Shown: in pieces, positions 42,639 to 52,075 of the stretch | Numbering within the stretch: the first letter of the stretch is position 1 | Layout: every line of letters begins with the position of its first letter | NCBI RefSeq assembly: GCF_003994415.1 | Contig: NZ_CP034689.1 | Coordinates: forward strand, 6,448,001 to 6,512,000 | From: Achromobacter spanius | GTDB lineage: Bacteria; Pseudomonadota; Gammaproteobacteria; Burkholderiales; Burkholderiaceae_B | Reading direction: 5' to 3' | DNA length: 64,000 nt | The notes under the pieces: generated by a model | The model's database searches: none | Seen by the model: only the letters and a program-made list of their open reading frames with translations | Told to the model about the DNA's origin: nothing | Position numbers and translations under genes: made by a program

Positions 42639-44513
42639 ATGGTGCTTCCCTACGCGTTCAGGCGGATTTTCGTGAATCTGCCGCGGCCCGCGAAACAATT
42701 GCTGTCCGTGGCAGTTGACGCCGCCATCCTGTTGGCCGCGTTCCACCTGGCATTGTGGTTGCGCTTCGAATTGTTCTTCCTCACGCCACAATATCTGCTG
42801 CTGTCGGTCGTTGCCTGTGGCGGGGGCATAGTGGCAATGGCGGCGCTGGGCGTCTACTACTACATCCTGCGCTACATGAGCGAGCGCGTGATTCTGTCGA
42901 TAGTCGGCGGCGTACTTGTATCGGTGATGGTCGTCACGGCGGCCAATACCTTCTTGCACATTTCCTCGGGCCTGTCGCGCGGTGTACTCGTCATATACGC
43001 CTCGCTAGCACTGGCTGGCTTGCTGGCCACCCGCTATGCCGCGCGCCGAGCGCTTTTCCCGAATGACGCCCGCGTCACCGCGGAACGTGAGCCCGTGCTG
43101 ATCTACGGCGCGGGTGGCGCGGGGTCGCAACTCGCGGTCACATTGCGGGCGGGACCACATTACTATCCAGTCGCAATGCTGGACGACAATCCCAAAAAGC
43201 ACCGGCTGATGGTGGCAGGTCTTCGGGTACACGCACCGTCGCAGTTGGAACGCCTCGTCACCAAACATAACGCAAGGCAGTTGCTGATCGCGATGCCGTC
43301 GGCCTCGCGGCCGCGGATCCGCTCCATTGTGGAGATGGCCGAACCCTACCATCTACGCATCCGCCTCGTCCCCAGCATGAAGGAACTGATCGAACCATCC
43401 AACGGCGTACGTCTGCGCGACGTCCAGGTGGAGGATCTACTCGGCCGCGACCCCGTGGCGCCCATCGGACAATTGCTGGGGCGATGCGTCACTGACCGTA
43501 TCGTTATGGTCACGGGAGCTGGCGGCTCCATAGGTTCGGAACTGTGCCGCCAGATTGTGGCGCTGCAGCCACGTAAACTGATTCTTTTCGAAGTTTCTGA
43601 AGCGGCGCTATATAACATCGAGCAGGATATTTCTCGCCTGGTCAAAAAAGAGGAATGCGAAATAATCGCAACGCTGGGCTCAGTACGTGACAGGGAATAC
43701 TGCCTGGACTTAATGCGGCGCCATTCGGTGGAAACCATCTACCATGCTGCCGCATACAAACATGTTCCGATCGTCGAAACTAATATCTCCGAAGGATTGC
43801 GCACCAACACTTTCGGCACATTGATGCTTACCCAGGCTGCGATTGCAGCAGGAGTAAAGGATTTCGTGCTGATTTCCACCGACAAGGCCGTACGACCGAC
43901 CAATGTCATGGGTGCCTCCAAACGCATGGCAGAACTGGTCCTGCAGGCCCAGGCGCAGATTCAGGACGCCACGCGCTTTTCGATGGTCCGGTTCGGCAAT
44001 GTGCTGGGCAGCTCGGGCAGCGTGGTGCCCCTATTCCGCAAGCAGATCCTAGCCGGCGGGCCCATCACTCTGACCCATCCCGACATCACCCGCTATTTCA
44101 TGACGATTCCTGAGGCGGCCCAATTGGTGCTGCAAGCGGGCGCCATGGGGGGATCAGGCACGGTGATGGTGTTGGATATGGGCGCTCCTGTACGCATCCA
44201 GGAACTGGCCGAGCGGATGATCCGTCTCTATGGCCTCACGGTAAAGAGTCCAGAACAACCCGACGGGGACATCGAAATCCGCATTACCGGTCTGCGCCCT
44301 GGCGAGAAGCTCTACGAAGAGCTACTTATCGGCGACAACGTTCAGGAAACGCCACATCCCCGCATCATGAAGGCAACCGAGTCGTGTTTTTCCCATACCG
44401 AGCTCATGACGCAACTGACCGCCCTGGACGCCGCGTTGACGGCGTGCGACCACGCTCGGATTCTTCAGCTTTTGCGCCAAATCGTCAGCGAATATTCGCC
44501 GGCGCAACACTGA
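42639..44513 (+). CDS. wlbL: Membrane-bound UDP-GlcNAc 4,6-dehydratase (WbpM/WlbL family)
   Basis: A 624-residue nucleotide-sugar dehydratase. The first about 130 residues hold four transmembrane helices; a CoA-like Rossmann domain (IYGAGGAGSQLA) follows, then the SDR domain with VTGAGGSIGSELCRQ, STDKAVRPTNVMGASK and the sugar-binding C-terminus. The Tyr of the usual YXXXK is Met in MGASK, as in WbpM-like enzymes. It makes UDP-4-keto-6-deoxy-HexNAc, a likely substrate of the aminotransferase at 37520. It is the last gene of the wlb-like operon. Confidence 0.92.
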   Translation: MVLPYAFRRIFVNLPRPAKQLLSVAVDAAILLAAFHLALWLRFELFFLTPQYLLLSVVACGGGIVAMAALGVYYYILRYMSERVILSIVGGVLVSVMVVTAANTFLHISSGLSRGVLVIYASLALAGLLATRYAARRALFPNDARVTAEREPVLIYGAGGAGSQLAVTLRAGPHYYPVAMLDDNPKKHRLMVAGLRVHAPSQLERLVTKHNARQLLIAMPSASRPRIRSIVEMAEPYHLRIRLVPSMKELIEPSNGVRLRDVQVEDLLGRDPVAPIGQLLGRCVTDRIVMVTGAGGSIGSELCRQIVALQPRKLILFEVSEAALYNIEQDISRLVKKEECEIIATLGSVRDREYCLDLMRRHSVETIYHAAAYKHVPIVETNISEGLRTNTFGTLMLTQAAIAAGVKDFVLISTDKAVRPTNVMGASKRMAELVLQAQAQIQDATRFSMVRFGNVLGSSGSVVPLFRKQILAGGPITLTHPDITRYFMTIPEAAQLVLQAGAMGGSGTVMVLDMGAPVRIQELAERMIRLYGLTVKSPEQPDGDIEIRITGLRPGEKLYEELLIGDNVQETPHPRIMKATESCFSHTELMTQLTALDAALTACDHARILQLLRQIVSEYSPAQH

Positions 44514-44865
44514 CAGCGTGAACCACGCGCAGTTAGTGCGAAAATCGCCTGTCAAGCGATGTTTTGACTCTACTGGCAACAGAACTCAGCACCTTCATCA
44601 GTGCCCGGCGGTGGCAAAGCCGGTAAACTAATGCCAGTGAAAATCCGGTAGAAATTTCGCATAGCGTGGTTGCCGCTCGAGCCCCAGGCTATGAGAATTT
44701 TCTATAAATAGCTTGATTCTATTGGTCTCTCGAAATCCGCATCGTATTAATGAGAATTATTAACGATACGTTTAACGAGAAACTTCGTTCGGGTTCTGGC
44801 TGGTTTCAACCCGCGGAATCCATTAATCATTTGTCAGTCTGAAATAAAGACATCAGGGAGTTATC
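44514..44865 (+). promoter_or_regulatory. AT-rich leader of the nonulosonate/capsule-type locus
   Basis: A 352-bp gene-free stretch that is clearly AT-richer than its surroundings, especially 44690-44850. It contains an imperfect palindrome (TTAAT 44747-44751, ATTAA 44759-44763) that overlaps a weak Fur-box-like sequence (TGAGAAT-T-ATTAACG, 44751-44765), and an ops-like GGCGGTGGCA at 44607-44616. The Shine-Dalgarno AGGGAG (44855-44860) is 5 bp before the TTG start of the next gene. No clean -35/-10 pair can be chosen. The length and AT content suggest a regulated promoter and a sizeable 5' leader. Confidence 0.5.
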
Positions 44866-45861
44866 TTGAAAGTACTCGTCACGGGCGCGGACGGTTTTAT
44901 CGGCTCTCATCTTACTGAAACCCTAATCGCTCGGGGCTACGACGTCCGTGCTTTCACGCTGTATAACTCATTCAATTCCTGGGGTTGGCTGGACCAGAGT
45001 CCGAAACACATTCGCGAGAAACTCGACGTTTTTTCAGGCGATATCCGCGATCCCCACGGCGTTAAGGCAGCGATGCAAGGCTGTGACGCGGTATTGCATC
45101 TGGCGGCCTTGATTGCCATTCCATTTTCTTACCATTCGCCGGACACGTACGTCGATACCAACGTCAAGGGCACGCTGAACGTGCTGCAGGCCGCACGCGA
45201 ACTCGGTATTAAACGGGTCATCCACACATCGACCAGTGAAGTGTATGGCACGGCACGTTTCGTTCCTATTACTGAAGAACATCCTCTACAAGGACAATCG
45301 CCCTATTCGGCCTCAAAGATCGGCGCGGACCAACTGGCCTACTCGTTCCATGCCTCGTTCGACCTGCCGGTCGTGATCGCCCGGCCGTTCAATACTTACG
45401 GTCCGCGCCAGTCCGCCCGCGCCGTGATTCCGACGATCATTACGCAGATTGCCAACGGGCAACGCCAGATCAAACTGGGCGCGGTATCGCCGACCCGCGA
45501 TTTCAACTTCGTTAAAGATACGGTTTCCGGCTTTATCGCCGCACTGGAAGGCACTGGTGGCCTGGGCGAGGTGGTCAACTTCGGCAGCAATTTCGAAATC
45601 TCCATCGGTGATACCGCGAAGCTGATCGCCGAAGTCATGGGCAAGGAAATCGAAATCGTCACCGACGAAGCGCGCCTGCGCCCCGAGAACTCCGAGGTGG
45701 AGCGACTCTGGGCCGCCAACGCCAAGGCCAAGGCGCTGTTCAACTGGGAACCATCCTATGGCGGCCGCGACGGCTTCAAGCGCGGCCTGGAAGAAACCGC
45801 CGAATGGTTCCGAAACCCGGCCAACCTGGCTGCATACAAAGCTGACCGCTACAACATCTAA
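44866..45861 (+). CDS. legB: LegB-like nucleotide-sugar 4,6-dehydratase
   Basis: A soluble SDR enzyme of 331 residues starting with TTG preceded by AGGGAG. It has TGADGFIGSHL, STSEVYGTA, YSASKIGAD and the RPFNTYGPRQSARAVIPTII block typical of LegB. LegB removes water from NDP-GlcNAc to form a 4-keto-6-deoxy sugar, first committed step of legionaminic acid synthesis. The PtmE-like gene at 49928 suggests a GDP-linked substrate, as in Campylobacter jejuni. It is the first gene of an operon of at least 16 genes. Confidence 0.87.
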   Translation: MKVLVTGADGFIGSHLTETLIARGYDVRAFTLYNSFNSWGWLDQSPKHIREKLDVFSGDIRDPHGVKAAMQGCDAVLHLAALIAIPFSYHSPDTYVDTNVKGTLNVLQAARELGIKRVIHTSTSEVYGTARFVPITEEHPLQGQSPYSASKIGADQLAYSFHASFDLPVVIARPFNTYGPRQSARAVIPTIITQIANGQRQIKLGAVSPTRDFNFVKDTVSGFIAALEGTGGLGEVVNFGSNFEISIGDTAKLIAEVMGKEIEIVTDEARLRPENSEVERLWAANAKAKALFNWEPSYGGRDGFKRGLEETAEWFRNPANLAAYKADRYNI

Positions 45862-45871
45862 GCAGCACGCC

Positions 45872-47059
45872 ATGTCCGAAAAACACTATTCGCTTGAACA
45901 GCAACTGCTTGCCGGCCTGCACCAGGTTCTCGGCAAGCCCGAATCGCTTGTTGCGTTGCACGAGCCCGAATTCCGCGGCAATGAGTGGTCGTACGTCAAA
46001 GAGTGCATCGATACCGGCTGGGTGTCTTCGGTCGGCAAATACGTTGATGAATTCGAACGCCGCTTGGCGGAGGTCACAGGCGCCAAGCACGCCGTAGCCA
46101 TTGTCAACGGCACGGCCGCGCTGCAAATCGCCTTGAACCTGGCTGGCGTCAAACCAGGCGACGAAGTGATCATCCCGGCGCTGTCTTTCGTCGGCACCGC
46201 CAATTCGGTCTCGCACTGCCAGGCCATCCCGCATTTCGTCGACAGCAACATGGACAGTCTCGGGCTTGATCCCGAGCTACTGGAGGCGCATTTTGAACGC
46301 ATCGGCGAACACACACCCGGCGGCCTGCTCAATCGGCTGACGGGCCGCCGCATCGCAGCGATTGTGCCGATGCACGCTTTCGGCTTCGCCGTCGATCTGG
46401 ACCGGCTGATGGCCGTGGCACGCCGCTTCGGCGTGCCCATCGTGGAAGACGCGGCCGAATCGCTCGGGACGACCTACAAGGGCCGTCATACGGGCACCTT
46501 TGGCGACCTGGGCATCCTGAGCTTCAATGGCAACAAGGTGATCACCACGGGCGGCGGCGGCGCCATCATTACCAATGATTCCGAACTGGCACGGCGCGCC
46601 AAGTACCTGACCACGACCGCCAAACGTCCGCATCGCTGGGAATTCTTCCATGACGAGGTCGCCTACAACTACCGCCTCCCCAACTTGAACGCCGCGTTGG
46701 GCTGCGCCCAACTGGAATTGCTGCCCGAATTCTTGCAGCGCAAACGTGTCCTGGCAGACAACTATCGTCAAAGCTTCGAAGCCACACCTGACATCGCATT
46801 CGTCTCCGAGCAGGCGGATTGCCACAGTAACTACTGGCTGAACGTAGTGCGCTTGAGAACGCCGGATATCGAAGCCCGCAATCGCTTGCTGGACGTTTCG
46901 AATGAAGCCGGTTTCCAGTGCCGCCCCGCCTGGACGCTTCTGCACAAGCTGCCCATGTACACCGAATGCCCACGTGCCGAACTGCCGGTTGCGCTGGCGC
47001 TCGAAGCCAGCCTGATCAATATTCCCAGCAGCCCCAAGCTCTCCGGAAAGCGCGCATGA
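45872..47059 (+). CDS. legC: LegC-like PLP aminotransferase
   Basis: A 395-residue DegT/DnrJ aminotransferase with K222 in LSFNGNKVITTGGGGA and the LegC-type N-terminus EPEFRGNEWSYVKECIDTGWVSSVG. It would aminate C4 of the LegB product. The start lies 10 bp after legB; the end overlaps the next gene by 4 bp (ATGA). Confidence 0.9.
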   Translation: MSEKHYSLEQQLLAGLHQVLGKPESLVALHEPEFRGNEWSYVKECIDTGWVSSVGKYVDEFERRLAEVTGAKHAVAIVNGTAALQIALNLAGVKPGDEVIIPALSFVGTANSVSHCQAIPHFVDSNMDSLGLDPELLEAHFERIGEHTPGGLLNRLTGRRIAAIVPMHAFGFAVDLDRLMAVARRFGVPIVEDAAESLGTTYKGRHTGTFGDLGILSFNGNKVITTGGGGAIITNDSELARRAKYLTTTAKRPHRWEFFHDEVAYNYRLPNLNAALGCAQLELLPEFLQRKRVLADNYRQSFEATPDIAFVSEQADCHSNYWLNVVRLRTPDIEARNRLLDVSNEAGFQCRPAWTLLHKLPMYTECPRAELPVALALEASLINIPSSPKLSGKRA

Positions 47060-48225
47060 CGCACGCACGCACCGTCTGCGTTGTCACCGGCTCGCGGGCC
47101 GAGTACGGTCTGCTCAGCAGCACCCTGCGGGCGATTGACGCTGATCCCGCTCTGGCATTGCAGATCATCGCCACCGGCATGCACCTGTCGCCCGAATTCG
47201 GGCAAACCGTCCGGCAAATCGAAGCGGACGGTTTCACCGTGGATGCGAGAGTCGACATGCTGATCTCGGCCGATACGGAAGTCGCGGTCACGAAATCGCT
47301 CGGCCTTGGCGTGATTGGCTTTGCCGATGCGTACGAGCGGTTGGCGCCGGACATCGTGCTCGTACTTGGAGACCGTTTCGAGATCTTGGCCGCAGCGCAG
47401 GCCGCTCTGTTGGCTCGGATTCCGCTGGCCCATATACATGGCGGGGAAATCTCCGAAGGCGCCTTCGACGAGGCGATTCGGCATGCGATCACCAAAATGG
47501 CGCAATGGCATTTCGTGGCTGCCGAACCGTATCGCAAACGTGTGGTACAGCTCGGTGAAGCACCCGAACGCGTCTTCAATGTGGGGGCGCCTGGGCTGGA
47601 CTATTTGTCGCAGCAGACGTGGATGTCGCCTCCAGAGCTGGCCGAATCGCTCGAGTTCCCCCTGAGGTCGCCGTTATTCCTCATTACCTACCATCCGGTG
47701 ACGCTGTCCGGCAAATCCCCCGTGGGTCCCATGCAGGAACTGCTGGGGGCGCTGGAGGAATTTCCCCAGGCCACGCTGATCTTCACTTATCCGAATGCTG
47801 ATACCGGTGGCCGCGCGTTGATCCAGTGCATCGACGACTTCGTTGCCAGGCACGCTGAACGCGCCAAGGCATTCGTGTCCCTGGGACAAAAACGCTACTT
47901 GAACCTGATGCGGCTGGCGGATCTTGTACTTGGCAATTCCTCAAGCGGATTGACCGAAGCCCCCGCCCTGCGCAGGCCGACGGTAAACATCGGTGATCGG
48001 CAAAATGGCCGCCTTAAGGCGGCCTCCGTGATTGACGTGCCCGAAAGCCGGGGCGATATCGTCGCCGCCATCCGACAAGCGTTATCACCAGTCTTCCAGG
48101 AAACCCTGCGCACCACCGAGTCGCTGTATGGCTCCGGCAATGCTGCGGCGGCGATTGTGGCTCAACTCAAACAGTCGCTGCCCGACATCCGGAAGCGTTT
48201 TTTCGATATAACGCACGGAAACTGA
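47056..48225 (+). CDS. legG: Hydrolysing NDP-sugar 2-epimerase (LegG/NeuC family)
   Basis: A 389-residue member of the NeuC/LegG family, which releases NDP and epimerises C2 to give a free 2,4-diacetamido-trideoxymannose (or ManNAc) for NeuB-type condensation. Motifs are TGSRAEYGLLSS, LGDRFEILAAA, HIHGGEISEGAFDEAIRHAITK and GNSSSGLTEAP. The gene follows legC in the typical order and ends 1 bp before legI. Confidence 0.92.
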   Translation: MTHARTVCVVTGSRAEYGLLSSTLRAIDADPALALQIIATGMHLSPEFGQTVRQIEADGFTVDARVDMLISADTEVAVTKSLGLGVIGFADAYERLAPDIVLVLGDRFEILAAAQAALLARIPLAHIHGGEISEGAFDEAIRHAITKMAQWHFVAAEPYRKRVVQLGEAPERVFNVGAPGLDYLSQQTWMSPPELAESLEFPLRSPLFLITYHPVTLSGKSPVGPMQELLGALEEFPQATLIFTYPNADTGGRALIQCIDDFVARHAERAKAFVSLGQKRYLNLMRLADLVLGNSSSGLTEAPALRRPTVNIGDRQNGRLKAASVIDVPESRGDIVAAIRQALSPVFQETLRTTESLYGSGNAAAAIVAQLKQSLPDIRKRFFDITHGN

Positions 48226-48226
48226 C

Positions 48227-49294
48227 ATGAAGACATTTATCATTGCCGAAGCGGGAGTGAACCACAATGGTTCGCTCGATATGGCAATACAGCTAATCGA
48301 CGCCGCCGCGTCGGCCGGCGCCGACGCAGTCAAGTTCCAAACCTTCCGCGCCGCGCAACTGGCCTCGAAGGTGGCTCCCAAGGCGCACTATCAGACACGC
48401 ACCACATCCAGCGCGGAAAGCCAGTTCGACATGCTTAAGAAGCTCGAACTTGACGAAGCCGCACACCTGAAACTGATTGCCCACGCCAAAACCCGCGGCA
48501 TCGAGTTCCTCTCGACGCCGTTCGACAGCACCACCCTTGATCTCCTGACCGGTCGCTTAGGCCTGACCACCATTAAGGTTTCGTCCGGCGATATCACCAA
48601 CGCGCCCTTCCTTCTGGAAATCGCCCGCGCCTCGCAACGCGTCATCCTCTCGACGGGTATGTGCGCCTTGTCCGAGGTCGAAGCCGCGTTGGGCGTGCTG
48701 GCGTTCGGCTTCGTCGCAGCAGTCGATGCCCCGCCCGGACCGGCGGCTTTCGACGCGGCATACGCCTCCGACGCCGGCCAAGCCGCCCTAAAGGCACGCG
48801 TCGCGGTCCTGCATTGCACCACCGAATATCCCGCGCCCATTGCCGAAGTGAATCTGCGCGCCGTCGAAACACTCAGGGCTGCATTCGGCCTGGAAACCGG
48901 CTATTCCGACCACACCGTCGGCATCCACATCCCGATCGCCGCCGTGGCGCGTGGGTCGACCATCATAGAAAAACACTTCACACTCAATCGCGAGTTGCCG
49001 GGCCCCGACCACAAGGCGTCGCTAGAACCCACTGAGCTGACCGCGATGGTTTCGGCCATCCGGGATATCGAAGTCTGTCTGGGCGACGGCATCAAGCGCC
49101 CAACGGCTTCCGAATCCCGCAATAAGATCGTTGCACGCAAGAGCTTGGTGCTGGCCCGGAACGTGGCAGCTGGAGAACCGCTGGCGCTGGCCTGCAAGCG
49201 CCCCGGCAACGGAGTGTCGCCGTATCTCTACTGGCAGTTGTCCGGTACTCCTGCTAACCGCCAATATGCCGCGGACGAGATCCTGGATGCGTGA
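48227..49294 (+). CDS. legI: Legionaminic/sialic acid synthase (NeuB family, canonical)
   Basis: A 355-residue nonulosonate synthase that condenses a 6-deoxy-mannosamine derivative with phosphoenolpyruvate. Conserved features are AEAGVNHNGS, KFQ (residues 36-38), IKVSSGD (K117, S119-S120), LSTGM (S142-M145), GYSDHTVG and EKHFTLNRELPGPDHKAS, followed by a C-terminal SAF domain. All catalytic motifs are intact. It overlaps the next gene by 8 bp. Confidence 0.93.
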   Translation: MKTFIIAEAGVNHNGSLDMAIQLIDAAASAGADAVKFQTFRAAQLASKVAPKAHYQTRTTSSAESQFDMLKKLELDEAAHLKLIAHAKTRGIEFLSTPFDSTTLDLLTGRLGLTTIKVSSGDITNAPFLLEIARASQRVILSTGMCALSEVEAALGVLAFGFVAAVDAPPGPAAFDAAYASDAGQAALKARVAVLHCTTEYPAPIAEVNLRAVETLRAAFGLETGYSDHTVGIHIPIAAVARGSTIIEKHFTLNRELPGPDHKASLEPTELTAMVSAIRDIEVCLGDGIKRPTASESRNKIVARKSLVLARNVAAGEPLALACKRPGNGVSPYLYWQLSGTPANRQYAADEILDA

Positions 49295-49931
49295 GTTGCC
49301 CATCATCATTGTTGGCGCAGGTGGACACGGACGCGTGGTCGCGGACGCGCTGCAGGCTGCGGGACGACCGGTGCTCGGCTTCACCGACAACGATCCTGCC
49401 GCCTGGGGCACGACGCGCTGCGGCGCTCCGGTTCTAGGCAATGATGACGTGCTGAAAAGGCATGAACCGCAATCCGTGCTGCTGGCAAACGGCCTGGGCA
49501 CGACCCGCGTCTCGACGCTGCGGCGCGACGTATTCCTGAAATTCAAGGCGCAAGGCTATCGCTTCGCCACTATCGTGCACCCCAGCGCCACCGTCTCCGA
49601 ACACGCCTCGATCGGTGAAGGCTGCCAGGTCATGGCACGCGCGGTGGTCCAGGTGGGCGCGACCGTCGCCGCCAATACGATTATCAATACGGGCACGATT
49701 GTCGACCATGACTGCACGATCGGCGTACATAGCCACCTGGCGACCGGCGCGACTCTCTCGGGCGGCGTTACAGTCGGCGAAAACTGCCATATCGGCGCTG
49801 GTGCCACCATCATTCAAGGTGTGTCCCTGGGCGATCATTGCCTGGTCGCCGCGGGCGCCGTGGTTGTGCGCGATGCCGCTACGCGGTCCCGGCTAGCTGG
49901 CGTGCCCGCAAGACCAATGGAAAAGACATGA
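49287..49931 (+). CDS. NeuD/LegH-like sugar O/N-acyltransferase
   Basis: A 214-residue protein of the NeuD/PglD family: an N-terminal Rossmann-like part (IIIVGAGGHGRVVADAL, about residues 1-85) and a left-handed beta-helix with hexapeptide repeats (from about residue 95). It would acetylate either the 4-amino group of the trideoxy sugar (LegH role) or the finished nonulosonate (NeuD role). It overlaps legI by 8 bp and the PtmE-like gene by 4 bp. Confidence 0.88.
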   Translation: MRELPIIIVGAGGHGRVVADALQAAGRPVLGFTDNDPAAWGTTRCGAPVLGNDDVLKRHEPQSVLLANGLGTTRVSTLRRDVFLKFKAQGYRFATIVHPSATVSEHASIGEGCQVMARAVVQVGATVAANTIINTGTIVDHDCTIGVHSHLATGATLSGGVTVGENCHIGAGATIIQGVSLGDHCLVAAGAVVVRDAATRSRLAGVPARPMEKT

Positions 49932-50977
49932 AAAACTGGAAGACCCTGCTGGTGCAACCCAGCACCCCGATCCGCGAAGCAATGTTAAAGATCGACGCGG
50001 CTGGCGCCCAACTTGCCATTGTCGTGGACGACGACGGCAAGTTGCTGGGCACCCTTTCGGACGGCGACATCCGCCGCGGTTTTCTCAAGGGTCTGTCCCT
50101 GCCCGACACGGTCGACAAGTGCATGAACCGCACCCCCCACGCTGTCAGCGCCGCTGACAGCCGGGACGTCAGCGTGGCGCTCATGCGCCGGCTGAAGCTG
50201 CACCAGATGCCCATCGTCGACAACGCCCAACGTGTTGTCGGCCTGGAGGTGCTGGACGACTATCTGCTGCCTGCCTGCCGCGAGAACTGGGTGGTATTGA
50301 TGGCCGGCGGCCTGGGAACGCGATTGGGCGAACTGACCAAATCCACCCCCAAGCCGATGCTGAAGGTGGGCGATAAGCCGTTACTGGAAACCATCGTCCG
50401 CAACTTTCTGGACCAGGGCTTCAAGAACTTCTATTTCGCGGTAAATTACATGGCCGAAGTCATTGAAGACCACTTCGGCGATGGCGAGAAGTTCGGTGCG
50501 CAGATTCGCTACCTGCGCGAGAACAAGCGCCTGGGTACCGCCGGCGCGCTCAGCCTGATCCCCGAGATGCCCACCGAACCGCTGATCGTGGCCAACGGTG
50601 ACCTGTTGGCCGATATCGATTATTCGCACATGCTCGATATGCATGTGGACACCGAAGCGGTAGCGACCATGGGCGTCAGCGAATATGAATTCCAGATTCC
50701 CTATGGCGTAGTGCACGAGCAGGGTGGTGATATTTCGCATATCGAGGAAAAGCCGGCCCACAAGTCGCTGATCAGCGCTGGCATCTACGTCCTGTCGCCG
50801 GCCGCACTCGAATTGGTGCCGAAAGACCAGTTCTTCGACATGCCCACGCTGTTCGAACAAATGATCGACCACAAGATGCGGTCGCGCGTATATCAAGTCC
50901 ATGGTTATTGGCTTGATATCGGGCGGCTGCCTGACTACCAAAAGGCGAACTCGGATATCAGCCGGGTTTTTCAGTAA
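49928..50977 (+). CDS. ptmE: CBS-domain nucleotidyltransferase (PtmE-like)
   Basis: A 349-residue fusion: two N-terminal CBS domains (about residues 10-115; LVQPSTPIREAMLKI, CMNRTPHAVSAA) and a GT-A nucleotidyltransferase with LMAGGLGTRLGELTKSTPKPM from about residue 124. In Campylobacter jejuni the equivalent PtmE makes GDP-glucosamine for legionaminic acid synthesis. Its presence in the same operon as LegB/C/G/I supports a GDP-linked route. The CBS part suggests regulation by an adenine nucleotide. It overlaps the upstream gene by 4 bp. Confidence 0.87.
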   Translation: MKNWKTLLVQPSTPIREAMLKIDAAGAQLAIVVDDDGKLLGTLSDGDIRRGFLKGLSLPDTVDKCMNRTPHAVSAADSRDVSVALMRRLKLHQMPIVDNAQRVVGLEVLDDYLLPACRENWVVLMAGGLGTRLGELTKSTPKPMLKVGDKPLLETIVRNFLDQGFKNFYFAVNYMAEVIEDHFGDGEKFGAQIRYLRENKRLGTAGALSLIPEMPTEPLIVANGDLLADIDYSHMLDMHVDTEAVATMGVSEYEFQIPYGVVHEQGGDISHIEEKPAHKSLISAGIYVLSPAALELVPKDQFFDMPTLFEQMIDHKMRSRVYQVHGYWLDIGRLPDYQKANSDISRVFQ

Positions 50978-51037
50978 CACCGAGCTTTATTTTCCCGACT
51001 AGACATCGGAAGCACTTTTCCCCCTGGATATTGAATC

Positions 51038-52075
51038 ATGGCAAACCAACACACTCTCATCGTTGCGGAAATGGCCTGGGCTCACGACGGCTCGATCGAT
51101 AAGGCCATCGGCATCATGAAGGCCGCCAAGGACGCGGGCGCGGACGCTATCGGCATCCACATCACCGACCTGCCCACGTACATGGTTCCGCACTATGGCA
51201 GCGGCGAGGGCCGTGTGTCGGCTGGCAAGGAACACATGCAGGTCTACAAGTACCTGCAGGATATCAATCCGTCGAACGACGATTGGGTCCGCTTCGCCAA
51301 GGAAGCGCGCGCCGCGGGCATCGCGCTGTGCGTCATGGCGAATGACCAGGCCAGCCTGGCATTCTGTGAAGCTCAACTGCAGCCCGAGTATTACGTGCTG
51401 ACGGCCGCCGCCTTTGTGGAAGAGGAGTTCATCCACGCGCTGGCCAAGACCGGTCGCCCTACGCTGTTCCGCGCCGGTGGTGCCACCATTGGCGAAGTCG
51501 AAAATGCGCTCAACATCTTCAAGGCCAATGGCGGCGGCGAAGTGACCGTGCTGCACGGCTTCCAGAACTATCCGACCAAGCTCGAAGACACCAACGTCCA
51601 GCAAATGCAGACGATGGGCAAGCTGTTCGGCGTGAAGGTCGGTCTGGCCGACCACATCGACGGCGCAGACCCCATCGCCAAGGCCATCCCCATGCTGGCG
51701 TTGGCGCTGGGCGCAAGCTGCCTGGAAAAGCACATCACCTGGGATCGTGCGGAAAAGGGCGAGGATTTCGAGGCTGCCCTGAACCCGAGCGATTTCAAGG
51801 AATTCGTCGCCTACGTGCGCGCCGGTGAAATCGCCCTGGGCCAGGAAAACTGGACGGCCCTGTCGCCTGCCGCCGAGCGCTACCGCTCGGTATCGCGCAA
51901 GCGCATGGTAGCGGCGCGTCCGATCGCCTCGGGCACGGTGCTGACCCGCGCCGACATCACCTTCAAGCGCGGCGACGTCGGCATGAGCCCGGCCCAATTA
52001 AATGCCGTCATCGGTCGCACTACCAAGTCTAGCCTGGTCGAGAATGACGGCATCGCGCTGGAGGATTTGGTGTGA
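51038..52075 (+). CDS. Divergent NeuB-family protein with SAF domain
   Basis: A 345-residue second NeuB-family protein. The N-terminal TIM-barrel (AEMAWAHDGSIDKAIGIMKAA) and the C-terminal SAF domain (from about residue 285) are clear, and the metal-binding histidines survive in GLADHIDG and EKHITWD. The residues that bind PEP in canonical enzymes are changed: the KFQ triplet is GIH (residues 39-41), the KVSSGD segment is YVLTAAA (119-125) and LSTGM is LFRAGGA. The 60-bp gap before it is the first break in the operon since 44866. It may use other substrates or not condense PEP at all. Confidence 0.8.
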   Translation: MANQHTLIVAEMAWAHDGSIDKAIGIMKAAKDAGADAIGIHITDLPTYMVPHYGSGEGRVSAGKEHMQVYKYLQDINPSNDDWVRFAKEARAAGIALCVMANDQASLAFCEAQLQPEYYVLTAAAFVEEEFIHALAKTGRPTLFRAGGATIGEVENALNIFKANGGGEVTVLHGFQNYPTKLEDTNVQQMQTMGKLFGVKVGLADHIDGADPIAKAIPMLALALGASCLEKHITWDRAEKGEDFEAALNPSDFKEFVAYVRAGEIALGQENWTALSPAAERYRSVSRKRMVAARPIASGTVLTRADITFKRGDVGMSPAQLNAVIGRTTKSSLVENDGIALEDLV

